Counted from the first letter of the stretch, positions 9,846 through 22,288 are shown. The stretch: 64,000 bases of DNA from Streptomyces caelestis (GCF_001279005.1 NZ_LGCN01000276.1:124001-188000); one strand, 5' to 3'. Numbers and translations are program-made. Notes: generated by a model not told the origin, from the letters alone.

Positions 9846-10562
9846 TCACATTCCTCGTCGGGGAGCCTCGGCGGCGCCGCGTCCTTGGCGGTCCGCCGCC
9901 ACCTGCCGCAGGTAGGGGTTGGTGGCGCGCTCCTGGCCGATGGTCGTCTGGGGGCCGTGGCCGGACAGCACCACGGTCGAGTCGTCGAGCGGCAGGCACA
10001 CGCGGGCCAGCGAGTCGAGCATCTCGGCCATGTCACCGCCGGGCAGGTCGGTGCGTCCGATGGAGCCGGCGAACAGCAGGTCGCCCGAGAACATGACCGG
10101 CGGGACGTCCGCCGCCTCGGGCAGGCCGAAGGTCACCGACCCCTTGGTATGGCCCGGCGCGTGCGCGACGGAGAACTCCAGACCCGCCAGCGCCAGCCGG
10201 GAGCCGTCGGTGAGCTCCTTGACGTCGTCCGGCTCCCCCACCGTCAGCTCGCCCATCAGCGGCATGCCGATGGCGCGGCCGATCCCCTTCTCGGGGTCGC
10301 TCATCATGTAGCGGTCCTCGGGGTGGATCCAGGCCGGCACGTCGTGCGCCCCGCACACGGGGACGACCGAGGCGACGTGGTCGATGTGGCCGTGGGTGAG
10401 GACGACGGCGACGGGCTTGAGCCGGTGCTTGCGGACCGCCTCCGCGACGCCGTCGGCGGCCTGGTGGCCGGGGTCGATGATCACGCACTCCTCACCGGCG
10501 GCGGGGGCGACGAGATAACAGTTCGTCCCCCAGGCCCCGGCGGGGAACCCGGCAATGAGCAC
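9846..10562 (-). CDS. MBL-fold metallohydrolase (glyoxalase II-like)
   Basis: 238 residues from a GTG start. It has the metallo-beta-lactamase metal motif THGHIDH, a downstream HAPGHTKG histidine, GDLLFAGSIGRTD carrying the bridging aspartate, and a final SGHGP histidine. The set matches the hydroxyacylglutathione-hydrolase-like branch of the superfamily. The substrate is not known; in actinomycetes, which use mycothiol, a thioester hydrolase role is possible but unproven. It is immediately upstream of hisS in the same direction and divergent from the cyclophilin gene. Confidence 0.88.
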   Translation of the reverse strand: MLIAGFPAGAWGTNCYLVAPAAGEECVIIDPGHQAADGVAEAVRKHRLKPVAVVLTHGHIDHVASVVPVCGAHDVPAWIHPEDRYMMSDPEKGIGRAIGMPLMGELTVGEPDDVKELTDGSRLALAGLEFSVAHAPGHTKGSVTFGLPEAADVPPVMFSGDLLFAGSIGRTDLPGGDMAEMLDSLARVCLPLDDSTVVLSGHGPQTTIGQERATNPYLRQVAADRQGRGAAEAPRRGM

Positions 10563-10745
10563 GATCGTCCTTCGTTGTGTCGGTACGGGAGGCTTGCGAC
10601 GGGGCTGCGCCCGTGGTCAGAGCCTACCGGCGCTGCCGATTCCTCAGCGAACCCATATACGGTACGGGGCACACGCAGGCGGTCGGCTCACCGCACGCAC
10701 GCACGCGTACCGGCCGGCACACGAGACGCATGAGGAGAGAATCCG

Positions 10746-11567
10746 GTGGTCAGCCAGGAACAGCGGCGGCGTCAGCTCGCCCGGGAGAAGTTCTTGCGGC
10801 AGCAGCAGCGGCGCACCGAGGCGCGGCGGAAGTCGCGGGTGCGCAACTCGGTGATCGCGTCCGTGCTCGGTGTGGTCCTCGTGGGCGGCGGCGCGCTGTA
10901 CACGACCGGGGCGTTCGAGCGGGACGACGACAAGACCAACGCGAACGCGGAGGTGACGCCGAGCGCCGCACCGACCGGCAAGGCTCCGGACCCGTGCGAC
11001 AAGCCCGCCGAGGGCAAGGTCAAGTCGAAGACCTGGGAGAAGGAGCCGGCGGTCGCCATCGACAAGTCGGCGAAGTACACCCTGAAGCTGGACACGACCT
11101 GCGGCGGGATCGACGTGGCGCTGAAGGCGTCGGCGGCCCCGCACACGGTCAACTCGTTCGACTTCCTGGCGAAGAAGGGCTACTTCGACCACAGCAAGTG
11201 CCACCGGCTCACCACGAACGGCATCTACGTGCTGCAGTGCGGCGACCCGACGGGCACCGGCACCGGCGGTCCCGGCTACACGATCCCGGACGAGAACCTG
11301 AAGGACGAAAGCCTGAAGGACAACATCTACCCGGCGGGCACGGTCGCGATGGCCAACACCGGGCAGAAGGACAGTGGCGGCAGCCAGTTCTTCCTGGTCT
11401 ACCAGGACAGCCAGCTTCCGCCCAGCTACACCCCGTTCGGCACCGTCTCGGACGCCGGCATGAAGGTGCTGAAGAAGATCGCCGACGCCGGCGAGAGCAC
11501 CGGAGCGGGTGACGGGGCGCCCAACGCGACGGTCGTGATCGACAAGGCGACCGTCACCACATCCTGA
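10746..11567 (+). CDS. Membrane-anchored cyclophilin-type peptidyl-prolyl isomerase
   Basis: 273 residues, GTG start with a strong GAGGAGAG site eight bases upstream. A basic N-terminus rich in Arg/Gln is followed by one membrane helix (~34-54) and a Thr/Ala/Pro linker, so the isomerase domain is outside the membrane. The cyclophilin domain shows FDHSKCHRLTTNGIYVLQCG, GSQFFLVYQDS and FGTVSDAGMKVL. The usual FxMQGGD reads YVLQCGD here, with two Cys that could pair. It probably catalyses proline isomerisation on exported proteins. It is divergent from the MBL-hisS operon and co-directional with the DUF349 gene. Confidence 0.9.
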   Translation: MVSQEQRRRQLAREKFLRQQQRRTEARRKSRVRNSVIASVLGVVLVGGGALYTTGAFERDDDKTNANAEVTPSAAPTGKAPDPCDKPAEGKVKSKTWEKEPAVAIDKSAKYTLKLDTTCGGIDVALKASAAPHTVNSFDFLAKKGYFDHSKCHRLTTNGIYVLQCGDPTGTGTGGPGYTIPDENLKDESLKDNIYPAGTVAMANTGQKDSGGSQFFLVYQDSQLPPSYTPFGTVSDAGMKVLKKIADAGESTGAGDGAPNATVVIDKATVTTS

Positions 11568-11705
11568 CCCCCAACTGCGAAATTTCGGTCGCGCGGGATG
11601 CGGACAGGCATCCCGTCGGTCGCCTATGTTGGCCGTGACGAAACTGTGGACGATGCCCGGGGGAGCTTCGAGGCCCCCTCGACGGCATCATGTGGAGGAG
11701 GCGCT

Positions 11706-12935
11706 GTGAGCAGCGACCCGTGGGGCCGCGTCGACGAGACGGGGACCGTGTACGTGCGTACGGCCGACGGCGAGCAGGTCGTCGGCTCCTGGCAGGCCGG
11801 CTCCCCCGAGGAGGCGCTGGCCTACTTCGAGCGCAAGTACGAGGGCCTGGTTGTCGAGATCGGCCTCCTCGAGAAGCGAGTGAAGACCACCGACCTGTCG
11901 TCCAAGGACGCCCAGACCGCGATCGGGCACCTGCGCGAGCAGGTGGACGCCCACCACGCGGTCGGCGACCTGGACGCCCTCAGGGCCCGGCTGGACAAGC
12001 TCGTGGAGCTGGTGGAGGCGCGCCGCGAGGAGCGCAAGGCACAGCGGGCCAAGCAGTCCGACGAGGCGCGTCACGCCAAGGAGGCGCTGGTCGCCGAGGC
12101 GGAGGAGCTGGCGCAGTCCGACCAGTGGCGGGCCGCCGGTGAGCGGCTGCGGTCCCTGGTGGACACCTGGAAGGGCCTGCCGCGGCTGGACCGCAAGTCG
12201 GACGACGAACTGTGGCACCGGTTCTCGCACGCGCGGTCGGCGTTCTCCAAGCGGCGCAAGCAGCACTTCGCGCAGCTGGACGCGCAGCGCGAGGAGGCCC
12301 GTCAGGCCAAGGAGCGGCTGGTCGCGGAGGCCGAGTCGCTGTCGAACTCGACGGACTGGGGGTTGACGGCCGCCCGCTACCGCGAGCTGATGACGGAGTG
12401 GAAGGCCGCGGGCCGCGCCCAGCGCGAGCACGAGGACGATCTGTGGAACCGCTTCCGCGGCGCCCAGGACGTCTTCTTCGCCGCCCGCAGCTCGGTCTTC
12501 GCCGAGCGGGACGCGGAGCAGACCGAGAACCTCAAGCTCAAGGAGGAGCTGGCCGAGGAGGCCGAGAAGCTCCTGCCGATCACGGATCTGAAGGCCGCGC
12601 GGGCCGCGTTCCGCGGGATCAACGAGCGCTGGGAGGCCATCGGCCACGTGCCGCGGGACGCCCGCCCGAAGGTCGAGGGCCGGATGCACACCGTGGAGCG
12701 GGCCCTGCAGGAGGCCGAGGAGGCCGAGTGGCGCCGGACGAACCCGGAGGCACGCGCGCGTGCCGCGGGTCTGACCGGTCAGCTCCAGGCCGCCGTGGAC
12801 AAGCTGAAGGGCCAGATCGAGCAGGCCCGCGCGCAGGGCAACACCGCCAGGGCGGAGAAGCTCGAGCGGGAGCTGGAGGGCCGCCAGGCCCTGCTGGACC
12901 AGGCGCTGAAGGGTCTGCAGGAGTTCGGCGGCTGA
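11706..12935 (+). CDS. DUF349 domain protein
   Basis: 409 residues from the GTG at 11706, chosen because a GGAGGAGG site lies seven bases upstream; the frame is open further 5' but has no ribosome site. After a short beta-rich N-terminus the protein is almost all helix, with about three DUF349 repeats, each with a Trp-containing core (DQWRAAGERLRSLVDTWKGL; DWGLTAARYRELMTEWKA; ARAAFRGINERWEAIG) and Lys/Glu-rich coiled coils between. DUF349 proteins are cytosolic and poorly understood. It lies convergent to relA with a shared terminator between them. Confidence 0.88.
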   Translation: MSSDPWGRVDETGTVYVRTADGEQVVGSWQAGSPEEALAYFERKYEGLVVEIGLLEKRVKTTDLSSKDAQTAIGHLREQVDAHHAVGDLDALRARLDKLVELVEARREERKAQRAKQSDEARHAKEALVAEAEELAQSDQWRAAGERLRSLVDTWKGLPRLDRKSDDELWHRFSHARSAFSKRRKQHFAQLDAQREEARQAKERLVAEAESLSNSTDWGLTAARYRELMTEWKAAGRAQREHEDDLWNRFRGAQDVFFAARSSVFAERDAEQTENLKLKEELAEEAEKLLPITDLKAARAAFRGINERWEAIGHVPRDARPKVEGRMHTVERALQEAEEAEWRRTNPEARARAAGLTGQLQAAVDKLKGQIEQARAQGNTARAEKLERELEGRQALLDQALKGLQEFGG

Positions 12936-12949
12936 CCTCTCGCACGGCG

Positions 12950-12998
12950 CACGAAGGAGGGGCTCCCGTACCCGAGGTACGGGAGCCCCTCCTTCGTG
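12950..12998. terminator. Perfect bidirectional terminator between the DUF349 gene and relA
   Basis: A perfect 22-bp stem with a five-base loop (12972-12976). It lies 14 bases after the DUF349 stop and 13 bases after the relA stop, so it can end both convergent transcripts. Confidence 0.92.
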
Positions 12999-13011
12999 CG
13001 ACCGTCGTCCG

Positions 13012-15531
<2,520 letters not shown>

Positions 15532-15724
15532 GAGGGCTCCTCGTGCGCGATCCGGGTCCCCGGTCAGGCTCCGGAAACCCCATGGTAGCCATCCCGTGCC
15601 CGCGGATCGCCTGCGGGCGGATGTGAGGACGGTCTACTCCTGGAACGCCCGAGGCGGGCGCCGGATTCCTCCGGGCCCGCCCGAGCGGTGTTCCCCGTGT
15701 GCGATTCGCGTGCGTCGCCGCTGG

Positions 15725-16264
15725 TCAGACCGTGAGCAGCGCCTCCAGCGGGGCGCCGGCCAGGGCCGGTTCCAGCCGGGCACGGCCGCCGAGGAAGCCG
15801 AGCTCCATCAGTACGGCCAGGCCCGCGACCTCGGCGCCCGCCCTGCGGATGAGCTGGACCGACGCCTCGGCGGTGCCGCCGGTGGCGAGGACGTCGTCGA
15901 CCACCAGAACGCGGTCGGCGGTGGTCAGGTCCTCCGCGTGCACCTCGATCTCGGCGGAGCCGTACTCCAGGTCGTAGGCCTGGCTGAGGGTGGCTCCGGG
16001 GAGCTTGCCCGCCTTGCGCACGGGGATGAAGCCGAGACCCGCGCGGACGGCGACCGGGGCGCCGAGGATGAACCCGCGGGCCTCCAGGCCGACGACCTTG
16101 GTGGCGCCGGTGGCACGGGCGATGTCGGCCAGGACGTCGCTGAGTGCCGCGAACGCCGCGGGGTCCGCCAGGAGCGGGGTGATGTCCTTGAACATCACGC
16201 CCGGCTCCGGGTAGTCCGCCACGTCCCGGATGCGGCTGAGCAGCAGCTCTCTGATCCCGGTCAT
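15725..16264 (-). CDS. apt: Adenine phosphoribosyltransferase
   Basis: 179 residues from the ATG overlapping the secF stop (ATGA). It shows FKDITPLLADPAAFAAL, GLEARGFILGAPVA, VPVRKAGKLP-like IPVRKAGKLPG, and the PRPP-binding loop VLVVDDVLATGGTAEA. It converts adenine and PRPP to AMP in purine salvage. Its coupling to secF and position before relA is the conserved secD-secF-apt-relA order of actinobacteria. Length is standard for the family. Confidence 0.97.
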   Translation of the reverse strand: MTGIRELLLSRIRDVADYPEPGVMFKDITPLLADPAAFAALSDVLADIARATGATKVVGLEARGFILGAPVAVRAGLGFIPVRKAGKLPGATLSQAYDLEYGSAEIEVHAEDLTTADRVLVVDDVLATGGTAEASVQLIRRAGAEVAGLAVLMELGFLGGRARLEPALAGAPLEALLTV

Positions 16265-17379
16265 CGGCGCTTCCCGGAAGGACGGCCCCGGCCGCGGGCA
16301 CGGGTCGCCGACTGGTCGCGCGGGCCGACGACCGCGGGTGCGGCGTCCTCGGACTCGTCGCCGTGGTCCTCGCCGGTGACCGGGGTCTCCCGCGTCTCCC
16401 CCGTGGCCGTACCCTGGGCGCGCTTGGCCAGGACCCGCTTCTTCAGCGACTTCATCGCCGGCTCGCGCTCCTTGAGGTCGGCGACGAGCGGGGTGGCGAT
16501 GAAGATCGAGGAGTACGCGCCGGCGGCGAGGCCGACGAACAGCGACAGCGAGATGTCGTTCAGCATGCCGGCGCCGAGGACGCCGCCGCCGATGAACAGC
16601 AGGCCCGCCACCGGCAGCAGCGCGACCACCGTGGTGTTGACGGAACGGACCAGGGTGCTGTTGATGGAACGGTTGGCGATCTCGCTGTACGTCCAGCGGG
16701 TCTGCTTGGTGATGTCCTTGGTCTGTTCCTTGAGGCTGTCGAAGACGACGACCGTGTCGTACAGCGAGTAACCGAGGATGGTCAGCAGACCGATCACCGT
16801 GCCCGGCGTGACCTCGAAGCCGACGAGGGCGTAGATGCCGACGGTGATGGTGATGTCGTGGATCAGGGCGACGAACGCGGCGAGCGCCATGCGCCACTCG
16901 AAGGCGATCGCCAGGTAGATCACGACCAGGAACATGAAGATGCCGAGGCCCTGCCAGGCCTTGTTGGCGATCTGCTCACCCCAGCTGGGACCGACCAGTT
17001 CGGCGTTGATCTGCTCACTGTCGAGCTTGAGGTCCTCGGCGAGCGTGTCCTTGATCTTGTCCGACGCGCCGGTGTCGATGCCCGCGACCTGGATGCGCAT
17101 GCTGCCGTCGCCGAGCTGCTGGACGATCGCGTCGTGACCGGAGGCGTCCTCCGCGTACCCCTCGGCCTGGGCGACCGAGACGCTCATGTTCTTCGGAGTG
17201 GTGAAGACCGCTCCGCCCTGGAACTCGATGCCCATGTGCAGGCCGCGCACCGCCAGGCCGAGGATGGCCGTGATGGTGATCAGGATGGAGATGCCGTACC
17301 AGATCTTGCGGTTCTTGACGAAGTCGTAGCCGACCTCGCCGTGGTGCAGTCGGGCGCCGAGGGTGCCGAGCTTCGACAT
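16261..17379 (-). CDS. secF: Protein translocase subunit SecF
   Basis: 372 residues with six predicted membrane helices. The first is followed by the large periplasmic-type loop (GIEFQGGAVFTTPKNM). The RND-type conserved region reads VTPGTVIGLLTILGYSLYDTVVVFDSLKE, with the acidic residue of helix 4, and ends in the RSVNTTVVALLPVAGLLFIGG helix. The C-terminus is a long hydrophilic tail rich in Gly/Arg/Asp. SecF works with SecD to use the proton gradient in late steps of Sec export. It follows secD by three bases and is coupled to apt. Confidence 0.97.
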   Translation of the reverse strand: MSKLGTLGARLHHGEVGYDFVKNRKIWYGISILITITAILGLAVRGLHMGIEFQGGAVFTTPKNMSVSVAQAEGYAEDASGHDAIVQQLGDGSMRIQVAGIDTGASDKIKDTLAEDLKLDSEQINAELVGPSWGEQIANKAWQGLGIFMFLVVIYLAIAFEWRMALAAFVALIHDITITVGIYALVGFEVTPGTVIGLLTILGYSLYDTVVVFDSLKEQTKDITKQTRWTYSEIANRSINSTLVRSVNTTVVALLPVAGLLFIGGGVLGAGMLNDISLSLFVGLAAGAYSSIFIATPLVADLKEREPAMKSLKKRVLAKRAQGTATGETRETPVTGEDHGDESEDAAPAVVGPRDQSATRARGRGRPSGKRR

Positions 17380-17382
17380 CTC

Positions 17383-19155
17383 TCACGCCTCCTTCGTCTG
17401 GGCAGGGGCGGAGGGACGGCGGGTACGGCGCAGGGGCGGCTTCGCGCCCAGTGCCTTCGGGTCGAGACCGGACCACTTGTGGCCGCTCGCGAAGAACTTC
17501 CGGCGGGCCATCAGCGTGAGCAGCGGCTTGGTGAAGAGGAACACCACCACGACGTCGAGCACGGTGGTCAGGCCGAGCGTGAACGCGAAGCCCTGGACCT
17601 TGCCGACGGTGACGACGAAGAGCACCGCGGCGGCGAGGAACGACACGAAGTCGGAGACCAGGATGGTGCGCCGGGCGCGCGGCCAGGCCCGCTCCACGGA
17701 GGGACGCAGGGTGCGGCCCTCGCGGATCTCGTCCCGGACCCGTTCGAAGAACACGATGAACGAGTCCGCCGTGATGCCGATCGCGACGATGGCGCCGCAC
17801 ACGGCCGGCAGGTTCAGCGCGAAGCCGATGGTCGGGCCGAGCAGCGACATGATCACGTAGGTGAGGGCGGCGGACACCAGCAGCGACAGGATCGCGATGA
17901 AGGACAGGCCGCGGTAGTAGAACAGCAGGTAGAGGACGACCAGGGCGAGACCGATGGCACCGGCGATCAGACCGGCCTTCAGCTGTTCACCGCCGAGCGC
18001 GGCGGTGACGGTGGTGACGCTGTCCTCGCGGAAGGTCAGCGGCAGGGCGCCGTAGGACAGCATGTTGGCCAGTTCCTGCGCCGACTGCTGGTTGAAGTTG
18101 CCGGAGATCTCGGCGTTGCCGCCGGTCAGGGCCTGGCTGACGTACGGGTCGGAGACGACCTCGTTGTCCAGGACGATGGCGAACTGGTTCTGCGGGGACT
18201 GGTTCTGGGCGAGCCGGCCGGTGACGTCGGCGAACTTCTTGGCGCCCTTGTCCGTGAAGTCCATCGTGACGACCCAGCCGGCACCGGTCTGGGTGTTCAG
18301 GACGGCCTTGGCCTCGTCGACGTCCGTGCCGTCGACCGCGGCGGGGCCGAGGATGTACTTCTGCCACTGGCCCTGGGAGTTCTGGCCGCAGGCGACGGTC
18401 GAGTCGCTGGACTTGGAACCGTCACCGGCCTTGGCGCGGACGCTCTCCTTGGTGCAGTCGAGCGCGGCGTACTGCGCCTGGAGCTTGCCGTCGGCGTCGC
18501 CGGAGGTGCCGCCGGTCGCGGACGCGGAGGGGCTCGCCCCGTCCTCGGCCGTGCCGCTCGGGGCGGCGGACGGCGTCTCGTCGGCCTTCAGGGCGTCGGT
18601 GACGGCACGGCCCTGGGTGGTGGCGCTCGCCGACGGGGAGGAACCGTCGGTCGCCTTCTCCGTGGCCTTGTCGGTCGCCTTGTCCTTGCCGGAGTCCTGC
18701 TCCGAGCCGTCGCCGGTCGCGCTGGGCGTGGGAGCGGCGCCGCCACCGGCGAGTTCGGTGGCGATGACGGGGCGGAAGTAGAGCTTGGCGGTGGTGCCGA
18801 CCTGTTCCCGGGCCTGCTTGGAGTTCGTGCCCTTGGGAATGTTCACGATGATGTTGCGGGTGCCCTGCGTCTGGACCTCGGCCTCGGAGACGCCCAGACC
18901 GTTGACACGCCGCTCCATGATGGAGACCGCGGTGTCCATGTTGGTCTTGTTGATCGCGGACTCCTGGCCGGCCTCGGGGACCGCCGCCAGCGTGATGCTC
19001 GTACCACCGGCCAGGTCGATGCCGAGACGCGGAGTGGTGTGCCCGGATGCGAACATGCCGCCGGTGAGCGCCACGATGGCGATCAGGATCAGAGCCAGCG
19101 AGCGCCACGGTTTGCTTGTGGCGCTCGCGTTCTGTCCCTTTTTGAGTGCTGCCAC
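17383..19155 (-). CDS. secD: Protein translocase subunit SecD with a low-complexity insert
   Basis: 590 residues from the GTG at 19153-19155, chosen because a GAGGGAG site precedes it. Helix 1 is at ~18-37, followed by the signature GIDLAGGTSITL. The periplasmic P1 region carries an insert at about residues 138-225 made almost only of Ala, Ser, Thr, Gly, Asp, Glu, Pro and Lys. The conserved P1 base (GAGWVVTMDFTDKGAKKF), five C-terminal helices and the D-E motif region (ITADSFIVFFERVRDEIREG) follow. It pairs with SecF to pull secreted chains through the membrane. The insert does not disturb conserved motifs and is probably exposed outside the membrane. Confidence 0.96.
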   Translation of the reverse strand: MAALKKGQNASATSKPWRSLALILIAIVALTGGMFASGHTTPRLGIDLAGGTSITLAAVPEAGQESAINKTNMDTAVSIMERRVNGLGVSEAEVQTQGTRNIIVNIPKGTNSKQAREQVGTTAKLYFRPVIATELAGGGAAPTPSATGDGSEQDSGKDKATDKATEKATDGSSPSASATTQGRAVTDALKADETPSAAPSGTAEDGASPSASATGGTSGDADGKLQAQYAALDCTKESVRAKAGDGSKSSDSTVACGQNSQGQWQKYILGPAAVDGTDVDEAKAVLNTQTGAGWVVTMDFTDKGAKKFADVTGRLAQNQSPQNQFAIVLDNEVVSDPYVSQALTGGNAEISGNFNQQSAQELANMLSYGALPLTFREDSVTTVTAALGGEQLKAGLIAGAIGLALVVLYLLFYYRGLSFIAILSLLVSAALTYVIMSLLGPTIGFALNLPAVCGAIVAIGITADSFIVFFERVRDEIREGRTLRPSVERAWPRARRTILVSDFVSFLAAAVLFVVTVGKVQGFAFTLGLTTVLDVVVVFLFTKPLLTLMARRKFFASGHKWSGLDPKALGAKPPLRRTRRPSAPAQTKEA

Positions 19156-19287
19156 CTTCTCGTACTCCCTCTCGGGCCGCCCCGCTCCGGGTCGAGGAGC
19201 GGGCGGCCATGACATGGTGTCGGGACTCCGTGCGGGTCGGGCATGCCCCGGGGCGCGCGGGCAGCACCCGCGCGCCCCGGAACACGA

Positions 19288-19788
19288 CTACTTCGCGTCG
19301 GAGTCGCCGTCGGACTTCTTCGACTGCGCGTCCGCCTTCGCCTCGCCGGCGGTGTCGGCGTCGGCCGGCTCGCCGGCCGCGTCCTTCTTGCCGAGGTCGA
19401 CGGGCGTGTCGTCGGAGGCGGCGGCAGCGTCGGAGGAGTCGTCGGTCTCGGTGAGGGAGGAGGCGTCGTCGGGGACGACGTCGGCGTCGGACTTCAGGTC
19501 GTGCTCGATGCCGTGGACGATGCGGTTGTACTCCTCGTCGGTCAGCACGGCGCCGATCGAGTTCTTGGCGAACAGCAGCTCCACACCCGGGCCGGCGTCG
19601 AGGAGGACCGTGTCCTCACTGACCTCCTTGACCGTGGCGTACATGCCCCCGATGGTGCGGACGCCGGAACCGGGCTGCATCTGGTTCCGCATGTCGACGG
19701 CCTGCTGCTGCTTCTTCTTGGCCGACCGGGTCATCAGGAACATGGCCCCGATGAGCACAATGAACGGGAGGAGGGTCACGAGACTCAC
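19288..19788 (-). CDS. yajC: Preprotein translocase subunit YajC
   Basis: 166 residues, GTG start. One N-terminal membrane helix (LVTLLPFIVLIGAMFLM) is followed by a basic RSAKKKQQQ stretch and the YajC core (QPGSGVRTIGGMYATVKEV). The C-terminal half after residue ~105 is an acidic Ser/Asp/Ala-rich tail, longer than in E. coli YajC (~110 residues). It is a SecDF accessory in the membrane. It lies 132 bases before secD; the same order is seen in many bacteria. Confidence 0.94.
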   Translation of the reverse strand: MSLVTLLPFIVLIGAMFLMTRSAKKKQQQAVDMRNQMQPGSGVRTIGGMYATVKEVSEDTVLLDAGPGVELLFAKNSIGAVLTDEEYNRIVHGIEHDLKSDADVVPDDASSLTETDDSSDAAAASDDTPVDLGKKDAAGEPADADTAGEAKADAQSKKSDGDSDAK

Positions 19789-19953
19789 GGGTCGGAACTT
19801 CCTTCACACGACCGCGATGGTGAACGGCCTGATGGTTGGGGGTATGTACTGCCGCCGGCAAGGGTGGCATCGGCGGAGTCTAAGCGAGTCCGCGCGCAGG
19901 GAACAACGCTCAGCATCGCACCGGGGTTCCTGCCTGGGCCAACCTCCTCGCCG

Positions 19954-21024
19954 TCACGCCCCGAACAGGTCCCCTTGTCCGTTTGCGGAGGCCTGTGAGC
20001 GGGGCGGCGTGAGGCCGAGATGCGCCCATGCCGCCGGGGTGGCCACCCTCCCGCGCGGGGTGCGGGCGAGCAGCCCCTCCCGTACGAGGAAGGGTTCGGC
20101 CACCTCTTCCACGGTCTCACGTTCCTCCCCGACCGCGACGGACAGCGTGGAAAGGCCGACCGGTCCGCCGCCGAACAGCTTGAGCAGGGCCGTGAGGACG
20201 GCCCGGTCCAGCCGGTCGAGGCCCCGGGGATCGACCTCGTAGACGGCGAGGGCCGCCGCGGCGATGTCCTGGGTGATCAACCCGTCGGCCTTGACCTGCG
20301 CGTAGTCCCGGACGCGGCGCAGGAGGCGGTTGGCGATGCGGGGCGTGCCGCGGGACCGGCCGGCGATCTCCGCGGCGCCCTGCGGGTCGATCTCCACGTC
20401 GAGGAGGCTCGCCGAGCGGTGGACGACCCGCTCCAGCTCGGCCGGCTCGTAGAACTCCATGTGCGCGGTGAAGCCGAAGCGGTCGCGCAGCGGGGGCGGC
20501 AGCAGGCCGGCGCGGGTGGTGGCGCCGACCAGGGTGAAGGGCGGCAGTTCGAGGGGGATGGCGGTGGCGCCGGGGCCCTTGCCGACGATCACGTCGACGC
20601 GGAAGTCCTCCATCGCCATGTAGAGCATCTCCTCGGCGGGCCGGGACATGCGGTGGATCTCGTCGAGGAAGAGGACCTCGCCCTCCTGGAGGGAGGAGAG
20701 GATCGCCGCGAGGTCGCCGGCGTGCTGGATGGCGGGTCCCGAGGTGATGCGGATGGGGGCTTCCATCTCGGCGGCGATGATCATCGAGAGGGTGGTCTTG
20801 CCGAGGCCGGGGGCTCCGGAGAGCAGCACGTGGTCGGCGGTGGCCCCGCGCGCGCGTGCGGCGCGCAGCACGAGGTCGAGCTGCTCGCGGACCTTCTCCT
20901 GGCCGATGAACTCGCCCAGGTCCTTGGGGCGCAGGGCGGCCTCGACGGCTTGGTCCTCGCGGTCGGCGGACGCACCGACGAGCCGCTCCTCGGCGGGGGT
21001 GTCGGTGGTGTCGTCCCAGTTCAT
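19954..21024 (-). CDS. ruvB: Holliday junction branch migration helicase RuvB
   Basis: 356 residues. The AAA+ motifs are complete: Walker [13 protein letters not shown], Walker [11 protein letters not shown], sensor 1 [11 protein letters not shown], an arginine-finger region, and the winged-helix domain starting [23 protein letters not shown]. It drives branch migration with RuvA. The ATG lies 40 bases after the ruvA stop in the order ruvC-ruvA-ruvB. The extra ~20 residues before the conserved [11 protein letters not shown] are usual in actinobacteria. Confidence 0.98.
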   Translation of the reverse strand: MNWDDTTDTPAEERLVGASADREDQAVEAALRPKDLGEFIGQEKVREQLDLVLRAARARGATADHVLLSGAPGLGKTTLSMIIAAEMEAPIRITSGPAIQHAGDLAAILSSLQEGEVLFLDEIHRMSRPAEEMLYMAMEDFRVDVIVGKGPGATAIPLELPPFTLVGATTRAGLLPPPLRDRFGFTAHMEFYEPAELERVVHRSASLLDVEIDPQGAAEIAGRSRGTPRIANRLLRRVRDYAQVKADGLITQDIAAAALAVYEVDPRGLDRLDRAVLTALLKLFGGGPVGLSTLSVAVGEERETVEEVAEPFLVREGLLARTPRGRVATPAAWAHLGLTPPRSQASANGQGDLFGA

Positions 21025-21064
21025 GTGCGTGTGCCTCAGCTCTTCGTACGGACCGGGGGCGGGG

Positions 21065-21670
21065 CTATCGGGCGCGGTTCAGCGTCTGCAGGGCCGCCTT
21101 CAGCAGCTGCCCCACCTGCGGGGCGCCCCCGGCGGCCTCCGCCTGGGGCGCCACGGCGGACACGGCCTCGTCGGCCTCGCGGGTCGCGTACCCGAGGCCG
21201 ATCAGGGCGGCGTGCAGCTGGTCGCGCCAGCCGCTGGTGACCGGTGCGCCGACGGCGGGGGCGCCGAGCGGCTCGCCGAGGCGGTCCTTCAGCTCCAGGA
21301 GCAGCTTCTGGGCGCCCTTCTTGCCGATGCCGGGAACGGCGGTCAGCGCCTTCTCGTCCCCGGTGGAGACGGCTCTGCGCAGGGCGTCGGGGGTGTGCAC
21401 GGCGAGCATCGCCTGGGCCAGCCGGGGGCCGACGCCGCTGGCGGTCTGGAGCAGCACGAAGACCTGGCGCTCGTCGTCGTCGGCGAAGCCGTACAGGGTC
21501 AGCGAGTCCTCGCGGACGACGAGGGAGGTGGCGAGTTTCGCGGGCTGTCCGACGCGGAGCGTGGAGAGCGTGTTCGGCGTGCACTGGACGGCCATGCCGA
21601 CCCCGCCGACCTCGACCACCGCGGTGTCGGGAGCGAGGGCGGCGACCGTGCCGCTGACGAAGGCGATCAT
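21065..21670 (-). CDS. ruvA: Holliday junction branch migration subunit RuvA
   Basis: 201 residues. Domain I begins [25 protein letters not shown], the helix-hairpin-helix motifs are at [17 protein letters not shown] and [19 protein letters not shown], and domain III, which touches RuvB, is the C-terminal helical part ([20 protein letters not shown]). It binds the junction as a tetramer and recruits RuvB. The ATG overlaps the ruvC stop (ATGA), so the two are coupled. Confidence 0.97.
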   Translation of the reverse strand: MIAFVSGTVAALAPDTAVVEVGGVGMAVQCTPNTLSTLRVGQPAKLATSLVVREDSLTLYGFADDDERQVFVLLQTASGVGPRLAQAMLAVHTPDALRRAVSTGDEKALTAVPGIGKKGAQKLLLELKDRLGEPLGAPAVGAPVTSGWRDQLHAALIGLGYATREADEAVSAVAPQAEAAGGAPQVGQLLKAALQTLNRAR

Positions 21671-22224
21671 GCCGTACGGCCTTTCGACGGGTGTGGGGCG
21701 CGGGAGGCTTTCGAGGTGTGCCGGGCGACGGCCTGCTGGAGCCGGTTCTGCGCGGGGGCGCGCCAGATGTGGCAGATGGCGAGCGCGAGGGCGTCGGCGG
21801 CGTCCGCGGGCTTCGGCGGCGCGTCCAGCCGCAGCAGGCGGGTGACCATGGCGCCGACCTGGGCCTTGTCCGCGCGGCCCGAGCCGGTGACGGCGGCCTT
21901 GACCTCACTGGGCGTGTGCAGGGCGACGGGGATGCCACGGCGGGAGGCGCACAGGATGGCGACGGCACTGGCCTGGGCGGTACCCATCACCGTGCGCACG
22001 TTGTGCTGGCTGAAGACGCGCTCCACGGCGACGTACTCGGGCCGGTACTCGTCCAGCCACTGTTCGAGGCCCTGCTCGACGGCGACGAGGCGGTGGCCGA
22101 GGTCGGCGTCCGCCGGTGTGCGGACGACTCCCACGCCGCGCATGGTGAGCGGTCCGCCCGCGACGCCCTCGACGACGCCGACACCGCACCGGGTCAGCCC
22201 CGGGTCCACCCCCAGTACGCGCAC
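21667..22224 (-). CDS. ruvC: Holliday junction resolvase RuvC
   Basis: 185 residues. The RNase H-fold acidic site is visible as [20 protein letters not shown] (Asp7), [24 protein letters not shown] (Glu) and the C-terminal [12 protein letters not shown] (two Asp). It cuts junctions that RuvAB migrates. It heads the ruvC-ruvA-ruvB operon. Length is typical and all catalytic residues are present. Confidence 0.97.
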   Translation of the reverse strand: MRVLGVDPGLTRCGVGVVEGVAGGPLTMRGVGVVRTPADADLGHRLVAVEQGLEQWLDEYRPEYVAVERVFSQHNVRTVMGTAQASAVAILCASRRGIPVALHTPSEVKAAVTGSGRADKAQVGAMVTRLLRLDAPPKPADAADALALAICHIWRAPAQNRLQQAVARHTSKASRAPHPSKGRTA

Positions 22225-22288
22225 GCGCCGCCCCTTTTCCCTCGATCACCTGTTTGTGCAGGCTATCGGGTGCCACTGACAAAGCGAC

